Assembly: GCF_949628215.1 (NCBI RefSeq)
Contig: NC_134310.1
Location: forward strand, 11,793,401 to 11,857,400
DNA length: 64,000 nt
DNA from: Phalacrocorax aristotelis
Lineage: Eukaryota; Chordata; Aves; Suliformes; Phalacrocoracidae
Direction: 5' to 3'
Below are positions 11,727 to 23,260 of this stretch, in pieces. Position 1 is the stretch's first letter, and each line of letters begins with the position of its first letter. The translations under genes and the position numbers were made by a program. The notes beneath the pieces are model-generated. The model had not been told where the DNA came from and did not search any database. It was given only the letters and a program-made list of their open reading frames with translations.

Positions 11727-12096
11727 TTCACAGAATAGTAGGGGTTGGAAGGGACCTCTGGAGATCATCTTGTCCAAACTCCTTGCTTGAGCAGGTACAC
11801 CTCAGCAGGTTCCCCTCCATTCAGCACTGATGAGGCCACACCTGGAGTACTGTGTCTAGTTCTGGGCTTCCCAGTACAAGAGAGACATGGACATGCCGGA
11901 GAGAGTTCAGTGAAGGGCCACAAGGATGATTAAGGGACTGGAGCATCTCTCCTGTGAGGAAAGGCAGAGAGAGCTGGGACTGTAGCCTAGAGAAGAGAAG
12001 GCTCAGGGGGATCTTATCAAGGTATATAAATACCTGAAGGGAGGGTGAAAAGAGGACGGAGATGGGATCTTTTCAGTGGCGCCCAGTGACAGTACG
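11727..12096. mobile_element. CR1 LINE fragment with internal inversion
   Basis: At 11727-11815 lies the extreme 3' end of a CR1 on the minus strand ('cacagaatagtaggggttgg' type end). At about 11826-12096 lies a CR1 3'-coding segment on the plus strand ('ggccacacctggagtactg' through 'gcgcccagtgacag'). A 3' end joined to an inverted upstream segment is the outcome expected of twin priming. The plus part ends where ERV-A begins. Confidence 0.75.
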
Positions 12097-14738
12097 AAAG
12101 GCTTTGGGAGGGAGCTAAACCAAATTTTCAGGGCCTGCACTGTATTTTCCCCAGTTGCTCGTGGAAATGCTTCGGCCTGGACTAGGCCAGAAATTACTTC
12201 CATGCCTACTAACACATATTGTTTTCCTTCCGACTTTCGGAAAGGCCCAATATAATCGATTTGCCAGACTTCCCAGAGGGTCTTTTTGTCTCTCAAATGG
12301 AGTGGGAATTCCTCCATGGGATGTCGCTCTAGCCAAAGTCGGCATTGTTCACAAGCTGAAATACAGGTCCTGCAAGCCTCCCGAGTGACAGGCCAGCCTC
12401 TGGCATGTGCCTCCTTGTATAAATCATTAGACCCTGCGTGGCCACGTTTAACATGTAGCCATTCTAGGAGCTTATCCCAATTTTCTCCTGTTTGGTCCTC
12501 CTTCTGCAGAGGGGCAATTCTGGCCAATTCGTCTGCCCTATTATTCCAATCACTCACTGGAGTACCCCCTTCCTGGTGGGAGGGCACCCATCCTATTGTG
12601 AAATCCCCGTGTTTGGTGACATTTAAGATTTCTTGCCACCTCTCCTTTTGCCACACTGGCACCCGATTTACCTCCCAGTTGTTCTGTTCCCAAAAAGGGA
12701 GCCGTTCTGTGCAGCCTTTGAATACTGCAAATGAGTCAGTGTAGATATACACCGGAGCCCCTGCTTTTCCCTCGCTATTAAACACACTCCATACTGCCAC
12801 TAACTCTCCCACTTGGGCACTGCCCTCACCTTCAGTGATTACTTCCCTCTTAGTATCCACATTAATAGCTACAGCCTGATACTTCCACTGTTTGCCCTCT
12901 CGCTTGGCAGAGGCGTCTGTGAACCATACGTTTCGCAGCTCCTCTGAAAATGGCGGGGCAATCTTAACTACAGAAGGAGGTATCCTACTCCAGAAGGTTT
13001 GTCACTTCTTCCTGTATGTTTAACACCTTTGGGGTACCTTCAGTGACTGTAAAAACACTACAATAATGTTCGATTTTAGCATACCATTTCCTCACAGTAT
13101 CCCTTTGAACCACCCCGTCAGGGGGAGGGGGTCCCTGCTAACACAGGCTTAATTACCTTAAAGGGTCCCCTTAAAACTATAGGTTGTTGGCGTATGGGTC
13201 GCTCCGCTTCTCTAAGAGCTAAGCTCACTACAAACAAACCCTTTTCCCAGCTGGAGTACCGCTTTTCAGCATCCTTAAAACTCCTAGAATAAAACCCAAT
13301 CGGTCGAATGGGACCCTCTGGTCCTTTCTGCCAAAAGTGAATTGACAATCCCGAGTGTGAGAACCCCCATTCAATTTGAACTGGGTCGGTGGGGTGGATA
13401 GGGCCCAAAGTTTGATGGGTGCTTGCTTCAAACACCAAAAGCTGCAATGCCTCATTGTGAGCTGGAGTCCATTTCCAAATCGCCCTCTTTCGCAACAGGT
13501 CATATAAGGGATGTGCAATTATTGCAAAGTTTGGGATATGCTTTCTCCAAAAGACCAATGATCCCAAGGTGTGTTGCAGCTCCTTTTTACTTTCCGGTAT
13601 TTTTACCTGATCTAACGCTGAGAGGGTGTCCCGAGGAATACAGACTGACCCTCCTTTCCACCAGATGCCCAAAAACTTAACTTCACTGGCAGAGGCTTGT
13701 ATTTTTTTTATTTTTTTCTTTGGGTATTTGAAGGCCTATTCCTTCCAGATGATTAATAATTCTGTCCTGCATAGTCTGCACCAAAGCTATGGTATGTCCC
13801 CCTATTAGTATGTCATCAATATACTGATAGACTTTGACCTCTCTTTCTGATGGGATTATTGACAATTCCTGTGCTAGGGCATGGTGGGCCAAGGTAGGCG
13901 AGTGTTTATATCCCTGAGGCAAATGGGTAAAAGTATACTGTTGTCCTTCCCAGGTAAAAGCAAATCGATATCGATCACACTCCTGGAGTGGAACCATAAA
14001 AAACATGTCCTTCACATCAATGGTTGCTAAGATAGGGTGGGCCTGTTCTTGAATGGTTGCAATTAATTCGGCTATGTCAGGTACAGCCGCAGTCAAGGGG
14101 CCAGTGTTTGCATTCAGTTGCCGATAGTCAATGGTCAGTCGCCATTTTCCATTAGGTTTGCGTACTGGCCACACCGGTGAATTGTACGGGGAGTGGGTAA
14201 ACACTAAAATTCCCCGCTGTTTGAGATCCTCAATTACTAGGGCTATCCCTTCCCTGGCTCCTAACGGCAACGGATAGGGTTTTACGTTGGTAGTCTTGGA
14301 GGGGGGAAGGGCAGGTGCCGTTTGCAATAGGCACACCTCCGCCCAAGATGTTTCAGTTAATTGCCTGATCTGGGGGATGCCAAAAGACCACGAGTTCCAC
14401 TGGGTGTCATGCCACTGCCTTCCCTTCAACACATCTATGCCTAAAAGGTCCGTCTGAAACGGTCCTATGGCTACCACGGTATTGATGGGGGCTTCCTCTC
14501 CTGGTAACCATAGTGTCACTGCAGTCATAGGCATTGACTGTGTTTTTCCCAGAGCATTTAAGATAATTAGATTTCTAGATGGGATAGAGATCCCGCAGTG
14601 TTCTGCTTCAGTCCACATCAGTGCGGTGATTTGTGCCCCAGTATCAATTAGAAAAATTACCGGTCTTCTCCTTGGTCCTACAGCTACTGTGATTAATAAA
14701 TCCCCTCTTACATTCAAGGTGAGTTGTCTTACAAACAT
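12097..14738 (-). mobile_element. ERV-A protease-pol region (fossil)
   Basis: The protease has FLIDTGAQITALMW. The reverse transcriptase has WRLTIDYRQLNAN, LPQGYKHSPTLAHHAL and YQYIDDILIGG. The RNase H part has YTDSFAVFKG and WVPSHQEGG. The integrase part has HVKRGHAGSNDLY, CISACEQCRLW and VWQIDYIGPF. The integrase end is not present. Fossil. Confidence 0.8.
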
Positions 14739-14779
14739 CCATCCTCCGCTCCCCTCCTCACCTTCGGGGAACGGAGGGC

Positions 14780-16335
14780 CTAGTTTTCTGCCTTTTCCCT
14801 AGTCAGCTCCCCCTCAAGATCTATCAGGGGTGGAGCATCGGGAACTAATCTGAGAGTGGCCTTCTTCCCTGACCATTTCTGTACAAGTTTTTCCAATTTT
14901 TGGGTTAGGAGTCCATCCATCAGGTCTCGAGGAATGCCCTTCTGAAGCCCTAGATGCCATAACCCCTGTCGACTTAGGGGTCTCTCTCCCCCGGGATGAT
15001 TGTTGCGGAGTGGCCTCAAATCCTGGCCCTTCCCAATTGACAGCTGCCGATTGTTATCTTGCTCTGCAGACCATACAACCCTTGTTTCGGTTTTTTGGAA
15101 TGATCCACCAACAGGGCAATATTTTCTACCAAAATTAATTAATTCCTGCGCTACCTCCTCCCACGTCCACACTTTCCTTCCCGACCGCCAATGGTCACGG
15201 GTTATTATCCCTTCTAGAGTGGCCGTAGTTCTTTCTCCTTTGGGAGTATTTTGAATTTTCCCCTGTAATTGGATCCCAATGGGTTTCAGGGAGTCAGGGA
15301 GTCCCCGGATCAGGGGAGTCATCCTCTCTGGGTCCACAGGCATCATCATCGGGGAACTCTGGTTGGGCTTGAGCTCCCAATCATACATCATTTGGAGACA
15401 GGCCGCTTTCTGCACACTTTCCACTAACTGATCCACCGTACCTGTTATGGCAAGGGGATATCCCCTCTCCAAAGGGTTCAGCCCCCCAGCCCAATATGCG
15501 GCCCTCTGGGTTAATGGCCATGTGGCTTGGCGATTACCTGTAGTTAGGAACACACCCGGACCCCAATATCCTTCTGCTTCTTTCTCTGACAACAAAATTC
15601 CATCCCTGCCCCCCCGACAGTGACACTCTCCACACATATTCTGTCTCCGATTCCTTCGGAGTTCTCGCAAAGTCTTTCTTCAAATTTGTTAGTTCAGTTG
15701 CTGTAAATGGGACCTCTTTGGTGAGAACTTGAGGACAGTCATCGTTATTGTCCTCATATAAGTACTCTGTTTTAACCAGTGGATACATGTGAGGGAGGCT
15801 TTCTACAGTTTCCCTTGCCTTCTTCAAGTCTCCCTGAGGGTAAACTTGCCGTATCCCTTTCTCTGAAAGTTTCACCTCTACCTCCGCCAGTGTATCCGCT
15901 TCCCTCAAGAGTTGACTCCTCAATTCTTCCTGTAATATGGAATTTTGATTTCTCTCCTCCTGCAACAATCGCTTGTTTTCCTCCAATTGTTCCTGCAGTG
16001 ACTTTATGACCATCTTCAGTGAGTCTATTGTGACATCGGCTTGACAAAGCCTGTTTCCTATCTTCCACCGCTGCTGCCAGACTTGCTCCCAGTACTGCGC
16101 AAATTACAGCTTTTCCTTTCCCCGGTCTAACCCTAGCTTCCTTCTGCAGTACCCTTATCCTGTCTACTACACTCTGGGGTTGAAACCAATGTTTTTTCAC
16201 CCAGTCTTGTCCCTGGGGTGAGGGGTGAGATTGGTGTGCCTCCAAAAGATCATATAGCTTATCTATCCCTTTGGCCGATGAAGAGACATAATCGTGGGCA
16301 TTAACTGCCTTCTGAGTGGCCATTTTACCTAACAC
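14780..16335 (-). mobile_element. ERV-A gag region (fossil)
   Basis: The N-terminal part has a helical segment with WVKKHWFQPQSVVDRI and VICAVLGASLAAA, then a coiled-coil-like, Glu/Gln/Leu-rich stretch (VIKSLQEQLEENKRLLQEE). The central part carries GYWGPGVFLTTG and RAAYWAGGLNPLERG. The C-terminal part is basic and ends just before the protease. The same order of motifs is seen in ERV-B gag. No zinc knuckle was seen. Confidence 0.7.
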
Positions 16336-16472
16336 AAAGGGGCTGTATCATCCTGAGAGGGTCACACCTTAATGCTGCTAGCCACTTTTCCCCTTTTCAT
16401 CCTCAGGAGGTCACACCTTAATAGTGCACTTTCTGTTCTCAGAGAATCCTGTCCATGATGCCAATTTAAAAA

Positions 16473-17123
16473 TGTCATGATCCACTGTTGGGTTGCACAA
16501 TTTGGCAGAAGTTAAACCCCCTTGCTTTCTAACCAACCTCAGATAATTCTGGGCGGCTGGGCTTAACTTCTGAGTGATGTTCAATTGGATGTTTTATCGT
16601 GACCAGGTTTGTTGTATTCTCGGGAACAGGATTAAGACTCGAAACGGAGTCAAGTGCCAAGTCACTTTATTTGGCCAACAACAAGTACGCAAGAGAAAAG
16701 GAGAGAAAGTGAAAAAAAAAAAAAGGAAAAAAAAAGAGACAGAGAGTTGCAATAGCTACCACCACGGATCTGCGGCGTCCCGTCAGTCCGACGTACCTTC
16801 AGTCTGGTGGGGGAACGTTCCAACTGGTCTCCGCTGGTTCCGCCTTTTATAGCATTGTCCAGTTGCATAGTCAATGAGCTGGTTTGCATAGCCACACCTC
16901 CCACTCGGAAGTGGGGCGCATGTGCAGTATCATCACTAGAGGGTGCTTGACAGTTCCAGAGGGTTCCAGAGGGTCCAAGCCCCCCCCCCCATTATACTAT
17001 AAGATGACCCTGGGGCCAGGCACATGTGCAGAGGACTGGGTCTCCTCAGTTGCCATCGTGGTGAAGCCTTGGTAGTCAAGCCGTTCTGCCGACAATGTTG
17101 AGACAAGTTTCTAGTACCTTACA
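16473..17123 (-). repeat. ERV-A LTR
   Basis: A 651-bp LTR lies on the minus strand (left edge TGTCATGATCCACTG, right edge CTAGTACCTTACA). It abuts the ERV-A internal region. A TGG-starting stretch just inside (TGGCATCATGGACAGGAT, at about 16448-16465) is where a primer-binding site should be, but I could not match it to a tRNA. A related solo copy lies at 33037-34260. Confidence 0.82.
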
Positions 17124-18164
17124 TTATTAAAGTAAGAATGATGGGGGAAGGAGAGAGTAAAGCTTTCCCTACCAGGTTAGCCATTCTCGTGGTTTAGCCC
17201 CAGTCAGTAACTAAGCACCACGCAGCCGCTCGCTCGCTCCCCCCTGGTGGGACCAGGGAGAGAATCGGAAGAGTGAAAGTGAGGTAACTCATGGGTTGAG
17301 ATAAAGACAGTTTAATAGGTAAAGCGAAAGCTGCGCACAGAAGCAAAGCAAAACAAGGAATTCATTCACTACTTCCCACGGGCAGGCAGGTGTTCAGCCA
17401 CCTCCAGGAAAGCAGGGCTCCATCATGCGTAGTGGTTACTTAGGAAGACAAATGCCATCACTCCCAATGTCCCCCCTTCCTTCTTCTTCCCCCAGCTTTA
17501 TATACTGAGCATGACGTCATATGGTATGGAATATCCCATTGGTCATTTGGGGTCAGCTGTCCTGGCTGTGTCCCCTCCCAGCTTCTTGTGCACCCAGCAG
17601 AGTACGGGGAGCTGAAAAAGTCCTTGACCAGTGTAAGCGCTACTTAGCAACAACTAAACCATCTCCACATTATCACCACTGTTTCCAGCAAAAATCCAAA
17701 ACATAGTCTCATACTAGCTACTATGAAGAAATTTAACTCTATCCCAGCTGAAACCAGGACAGCCATCCTGCTGGCAAAGATACCTTTGCCCTGCTTAGTG
17801 AGGTGAATCCCATCTCTCCCAAGCAGATGCTGATCTGTAAACAGCATCCCATGGTTTTAGAACCCAAAGTCCTGTTGCCAACACCAGTTCCGCAGCCAAT
17901 TATTGACCTGCATTGTCAGCACCCTCCTCCTCACACACTTTCACCGGCAGAACTGAGGAGAACACCACCTATGCCCTCATGCCCCTGACTACTGCCCCCA
18001 GAGCTCTGTATTCAATTTTGATACTGTCCAGGTTGCCCCTATTATTGGTGCCCATACGGAAGAACAGCAAGGGGTAGAAGTCAGCGGGTTGGACACACTT
18101 CAACAATCCCTCCACAGCATCCAGGAATCAGGCCTCCGGCAAGCAGCAAGCCTTTCTAGAAGCT
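17124..18164 (-). mobile_element. CR1 LINE ORF1 esterase fragment, split by an LTR
   Basis: Read on the minus strand, 18164-17762 and 17185-17124 encode a CR1 ORF1 esterase-like domain: a 'FYPLLFF..GTNN' segment typical of the SGNH hydrolase fold, then LLGRDGIHLTKQGKGIFASRM, where DGIHL carries the expected Asp and His. The frame has stops. The ERVL solo LTR at 17186-17761 interrupts it with a clean 5-bp duplication. The N-terminal piece continues to the right of the LTR at 18165-19157. Confidence 0.75.
17186..17761 (-). mobile_element. Solo ERVL-type LTR with 5-bp target duplication
   Basis: A 576-bp LTR in reverse orientation (right edge GCTGAAACCAGGACA) is flanked by gccat at 17181-17185 and 17762-17766. 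It sits inside a CR1 ORF1. It is closely similar to the 580-bp LTR at 27992-28571, which lies in the opposite orientation. Confidence 0.92.
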
Positions 18165-19157
18165 TGTGGTGGGTTGACCTTGGCTGGATGCCAGGTGCCC
18201 ACCAAGCTGCGCTCTCTCTCTCTCCCTCCCCCCCCCCCCCATCAACTGGACGGGGAAGAGAAAACATAATGAAAGGCTCATGGGTTGAGATAAGGACAGG
18301 CAGACAGGCAGATCACTCACCAATTAACTCAACTTGGGGAAATTAATTTAATTTATTACTAATCAAATCAGAGTAGGGTAATGAGAAATAAAACTAAATC
18401 TAAAAACACCTTCCTCTCACCCCTCCCTTCTTCCCAGGCTCAACTTTACTCCTGAATTCTCTACCTCCTCCCCCCGAACAGTGCAGGGGGATGGGGAATG
18501 GGGGTTGCAGTCAGTTCATCACGCATTGTCTCTGCCACTCTTCCCTCCTCACACTCTTCCCCTGCTCCAGCATGGGGTCCCACCCACAGGAGACAGTCCT
18601 CCACGAACTGCTCCAGCATGGGTCCTTCCCACAGGCTGCAGCCCTTCAGGAACAGACTGCTCCAGCGTGAGCTTTCCATGGGGTCACAGCCTCCTTTGGG
18701 CACATCCACCTGCTCTGGCGTGGGGTCCTCCACAGGCTGCAGGTAGATATCTGCTCCACCGTTAACCTCTACGGGCTGCAGTGGGACAGCCTGCATCACC
18801 ATGGTCTTCACCTGGGGCTACAGGGGAATCTCCGCTCCAGCGCCTGGAGCACCTCCTCCCCCTCCCCCTCCTCCTTCACTGACCTTGGTGTCTGCAGAGT
18901 TGTTTCTCTCACATATTCTCACTCCTCTCTCTTCCAGCTGCTGTTGCACAGCAGTTTTTTCCCCCTTCTTAAATATGTTATCACAGAGGCACTACCACTG
19001 TCGCTGATTGGCTCAGCCTTGGCCAGCAGCAGGTCCGCCTTGGAGCCGGCTGGCACCAGCTCTATCAGACATGAGGGAAGCTTCTGGCATCTTCTCACAG
19101 GAGCCACCCCTGTAGCTCTCCCCTGATACTAAAACTTTGCCATGCAAACCCAATACA
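18165..19157 (-). mobile_element. ~1-kb solo LTR of a second bird LTR family
   Basis: The left edge is TGTGGTGGGTTGACCTTGG and the right edge is TTTGCCATGCAAACCCAATACA. The body has several imperfect repeats of a 'ctgctccagcatggggtcc' unit, a C-run at about 18230, and an AT-rich part at 18340-18400. CR1 ORF1 sequence lies on both sides. The flanking 5-mers aagct and aggat are only partly alike, so a target duplication is not proven. Partial copies lie at 30302-30375 and 30893-31263. Confidence 0.8.
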
Positions 19158-19496
19158 AGGATAGGTCAGGTCAGGTGCCTGTCCCCCACAGTAGGGAGTC
19201 ACTCATTGTGATCATTTGCCACTTCTTCCTGGTGGTCTTGCATGGTTTCGGATTGGTGGACCAGCTCCTTTGCTTGAAGGCACATCTGGCTCCTCTTCAA
19301 CTTTGAGGGCAGGTGAACCTAGTTTGTAGTTATTAGCACTTAGGTGGGTCAGGAGCCTTCCTCTTGGTGCCAGAAGTCACCAGCTTCCACCCTTCCCCTT
19401 CTCCAGAGGTTGCACTTATCTTAATATTGGGGGTAGACACTGCCTGGTTCTCTACTGCAGTTGGCATCCAGGGTTCTTCAAACTGTTGAGTCTCAG
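19158..19496 (-). mobile_element. CR1 LINE ORF1 fragment, N-terminal side
   Basis: Read on the minus strand, this shows a degraded 'SDSLLWGTG' segment near 19190-19220. It matches the GDSLLRGTE-type catalytic-serine block of CR1 ORF1 esterases, and the piece leads into the fragment left of the LTR. It ends where the next CR1 3' terminus begins. Rather degraded. Confidence 0.55.
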
Positions 19497-20280
19497 AAAA
19501 TCACAGAATGGTAGGGGTTGGAAGGGACCTCTGGAGATCATCTTGCCCAACCCCCCTGCTTGAGCAGGTACACCCAGAGCAGGGGGCACAGGAACGCATC
19601 CAGGCGGGTTTTGAATGTCTCCAGGGAAGGAGACTCCACAACCTCCCTGGGCAGCCTGTTCAACTGCTCTGTCACCCTCACAGTAAAGAAGTTTTTTTCT
19701 CATATCCAGGTGGAACTTCCTGTGTTCCAAATTGTGCCCATTGCCCCTTGTCCTGTCATTGGGCACCACTGAAAATAGTCTGGCCCCACCCTTTAGATAT
19801 TTATAAGCATTGATAGGATCCCCCCTCAGTCTTCTCTTGTCCAGGCTGAACAAACCCAGGTCTCTCAGCCTTTCCTCATAAGGGAGATGCTCCAGTCCCC
19901 TGATCATCTTGGTAGCTCTCCGCTGGACTCTCTCCAGTAGTTCCCTGTCTTTCCTGAACTGGGGAGCCCAGAACTGGACACAGTACTCCAGATGTGGCCT
20001 CACTAGGGCGGAGTAGAGGGGGAGGATAACTTCCCTCAACCTGCTGGCTACACTCCTTTCAACACACCCCAGGATATCATTGGCCTTCTTGGCCACAAGG
20101 GCACAGTGGTGGCTCATGGTCAACTTGCTGTCCACCAGCACTCCCAGGTCCTTCTCAGTGGAGCTGCTTTCCAGCAGGTCAACCCCCAACCTGTACTGGT
20201 GCGTGGGGTTGTTCCCCCCCAGGTGCAGGACCTTACACTTCCTTTTGTTGAATTTCATGAGGAGTTAGAGGAAAGAGGCA
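19497..20280 (-). mobile_element. CR1 LINE, 3' part including end of ORF2
   Basis: The 3' terminus is at 19497 (minus-strand end of the 'cacagaatggtaggggttgg' type). Going upstream it encodes the C-terminal part of CR1 ORF2: [63 protein letters not shown]. The coding sequence is split by ERV-B; the upstream RT part resumes at 29033. Confidence 0.85.
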
Positions 20281-20605
20281 TCACCAAAAGGACAGCATTT
20301 TGTCAGAAGCATGACAGACTGTTGGCTCAGGGTGGCAAATGTGCAGCGTACCTGCTCCATGGTACCTCGAGTTCCCATTTATCACAGAGCCTGGCCACGG
20401 TGTCTCCACACCGTTCCGCCCTCCGGACAACTCCTCTTAGAGTCAGTACACCAAGTTCTCCTGGCATTGCTGACATCTAAGGTTACTAGGGAACTTCCGT
20501 GGAATGGATTTCTCACGTCAGTTGCACTCTACCCTGAAAGCTTCTTCCATCCTTTTCTAAAAACATAAGTTTAACTTCTAAGTCACCTCCAGCGATTATT
20601 CCACA
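20281..20605 (-). repeat. ERV-B left LTR copy (partial)
   Basis: This shares about 325 bp with 28701-29032, from 'tcaccaaaaggacagc' to 'gcgattattccaca'. It corresponds to the start of the LTR (TGTGGAATAATCGC on the minus strand) and follows the end of env. Confidence 0.85.
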
Positions 20606-20646
20606 TAATCCACCCCGTGACTATAGTCACTCAAGCTTCACGAGAT

Positions 20647-23180
20647 TTAGGATGCATTGGGTGTATCACATGTGTTCTTGTGGTGAGGATTATCGAGGAC
20701 ATATATCTCTTGTGGGGACATTTGGTGAGGCAAACGTTTCATCATAATCCAAAGTTTAGCATACAAGGTAATTGTTAAAATACAACACGATATGTTAAGT
20801 ATTAGCAAAACCATGACAGGGTGAAGCATCTTGTTGAAGATTCCTGTTGCAGTCGGTGACCATCCAAATAAAGTGTCCCACCAGTGGTGTTCTCCATCCT
20901 TCTTCACTCTTTCTAAGACTCGGTGTATCTCCTCTGCATTGCAATGGACAGTAATTAGAGTTCCTTTTCCATTGTTCCGAACTTTTTGCAATAACTGGTT
21001 CAGGTCAACATGTTGCAACAGTTTTCTCACCAATGTGAGATTCATTCCAATGGGGGTAGGTAACAAGTCTTGATATGATATGTAGTTAGATTGTAGCAAT
21101 TGGTAGGACGTGACAGGAGCTGAATAATTAAAGTCACATCCCATTATGTTAGTAAAGCTACAAACACAAATATTAGAGTGATTATAAGTATCTACAGTGG
21201 CGCTGTCTCCAAGTATAAAATCGCAAAGGGTTCTAATACAAGTGCATCCTTTCCCAATATATACAAGTACAGTTTTAGGGGTTTCCTTGGGTTGTATTTC
21301 AAAATGACAAACATTTTGTTCAGTGCCGAGACAAATGTCTTGGGCTTTGATGCTGTTGCTCCCGCACAACACATGCAGCAACATCAAGGGTTTCCCATTT
21401 GTCTTCTCTTTGTTGGCCCCATGCTCGATTTTCCAATGGATAGAGTACGGCCCCATTGTGGTTCAACCCTAGTGCAATGATTGGGTATATGGTATATACC
21501 GAAGCATTGCATATTGTCAAAACAAAAGCTGTGGCTTTGCTGCCAGTAGGGTTGTAGGGGGTTCTAGGTGAAATTAACTGGCTACCACCAGGACTGGAAT
21601 TCTTTCTCAAATTTAGTTGCATTATCCCAAATTATCTTTCGAATTTCAGTGGGCAGGGTGCCTCCCCTCACCTTCTCGTACAACTGCAGTGACTATAGAT
21701 TGTATCCACAGTTGCGCTTGGATACAACTAAGAGCTAGAGGAGCATTATTTTGGGCGGCACCGAGTGCATCTGTAATCAACTGGTGGTCTTTCTCATTTA
21801 CCTTTCCCCACTGAGGCAATATATCTGACAAAAGCCATTGGTTATCTCCCAGGGCTGAAAGAGAAGATTGTAAAGGGTGCTTCAATGCATTTAAGTCACT
21901 GGTTACTGTTGCTAGTTTATTAGCAAGTACTTCGGCATCTATGCTGTTTAAGACTCCCAGTCCCATTCCTAAGGCACCAGTCACATCTCTCTGATTGTTT
22001 TTGAGAGCCGAGGGTCCGTCTGTGCAACCATGCTGACCATCCTGCATAGCATGTATCCAGGAATGGTGAACAGGTAGGTTTAACTGCAGAGATATTAATC
22101 TTCATTGCTAATTCCACCCGTTTGAGAGAGTATGACAGATTAAACAGCACTTGCTGCTGACCTGTATTTTTAGTTATGTAAGAACCTGTGTTGAAGATGA
22201 AAGGACTAATGGGAGGCCGAGTGGGTATATTTTCAGACATTTGTGGGGGCAGAGGCTCCTTGTCCTTTGCAACCGGTGCAGATGTTGCTGTATCAATCAT
22301 AAATTCAAAGAGCAATTCAGTGCCTCTGTGACCCATTTCAATCGGCCTATGGTAAGTAGACCCATTAGTTACTAGACAGCCAATTTGTATGGTTTGTCCT
22401 GGAATGGCTTGAAGCCTAGCCATCCGAAGAGAGTCATTCCAACTCCATTCATCCCTTGAATACACTTCATTCCCATGTATAACTACAACGGAGAGATTTA
22501 AGTTCCTTTTGTTTTGTAGTGTTCCAATGCTCGCAGTATATTGTGACAATGCATGGTCCCAAGGGTCATTGCGAGATACCGTGGTGAACATGGGTATATT
22601 CCTAACCCCATGCAGTAGAGTGTCAAATGGAGTGGGTGGGGCTAAGCCAGGTGATGTAGTTGGATCAGGCTCAATCATATCTATTTTGAACCAGAATGAC
22701 AGCCCTATACAGCCTGGCTTTGACAACTCTGGCCTTGAACAGTTTTGTTGCCACACACAAGCCACAGTAGTGGGTTCCACCAAAGTAAAATTATACCAAC
22801 AATCCCACTCATCAGTGATACAAGCCTTCATTGCTATTGGGTTTCTGGAAATGTCAGATATAGTTATGGCTGTGACCTTTTCATGGGTTGATCCGTTGAT
22901 CATTCTACACCCTACTCGGATTTCTTCTCCTGTTTTCCCCTTCAGGAGTAGAGACCATCCGTTATCCGAGTTCCACTCGTGCCGTGAGAACACCTCGGCT
23001 CCATGCATAACTACAGTAGCTAAATTTAGGGTTTTTTTCTGATGGTCCCTATGATTCCATTGTATTTAATATGGGCTTGGGACCACGCCCATTCTGGGTC
23101 TTTCTGGCTACACACCAAAGGGGGTTGTATTAGAATCAGAATGCAAATCAAAATGTACAATAAATTTAGCAGCATTTTGA
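20647..23180 (-). mobile_element. ERV-B env region (fossil)
   Basis: Near 23177 a hydrophobic leader begins (MLLNLLYILICILILIQPP), a likely signal peptide. The surface part is Asn-glycosylation rich (NGST, NFT, NCS) and contains two related ~45-residue blocks: HGAEVFSRHEW...CRMINGST and HGNEVYSRDEW...CLVTNGST, about 176 residues apart. The transmembrane part has a heptad-like helical stretch (ANKLATVTSDLNALKHPL), a Trp/Gln-rich region, then a membrane anchor (MVLLILNISCCILTITLY near 20790) and a short cytoplasmic tail. This is a typical class I-like envelope layout; the exact family is not recognised. Confidence 0.75.
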
Positions 23181-23260
23181 AGACGTCTACTTCAATCGGA
23201 GTCTTCTTCGCTCAGGATTCCTGTGAACAGGTAAAAGGAAACAAACATGCTTGGTCGTAT

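Larger units (their letters stand above)
12097..17123 (-). mobile_element. ERV-A: gag-pro-pol endogenous retrovirus
   Basis: Minus-strand fossil provirus. Its LTR is at 16473-17123, gag at about 14780-16335, protease to integrase at about 14738 down to 12097. No env and no second LTR are present; the element meets a CR1 at the left. Its gag is clearly homologous to that of ERV-B at 20-29 kb (shared ICAVLGASL / TCAVLGACL and YWGPGVFLT motifs). The frames are interrupted about five times. RT features (PLTAAVPD, LPQGYKHSPT, YIDDILIGG) are nearer to class I/III than to betaretroviruses; the family name is not settled from sequence alone. Confidence 0.82.

Noticed and set aside
16448-16465. A primer-binding site for ERV-A matching a specific tRNA.
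   Set aside because: The stretch TGGCATCATGGACAGGAT has the right place and TGG start, but I could not match it to any vertebrate tRNA 3' end that I know.
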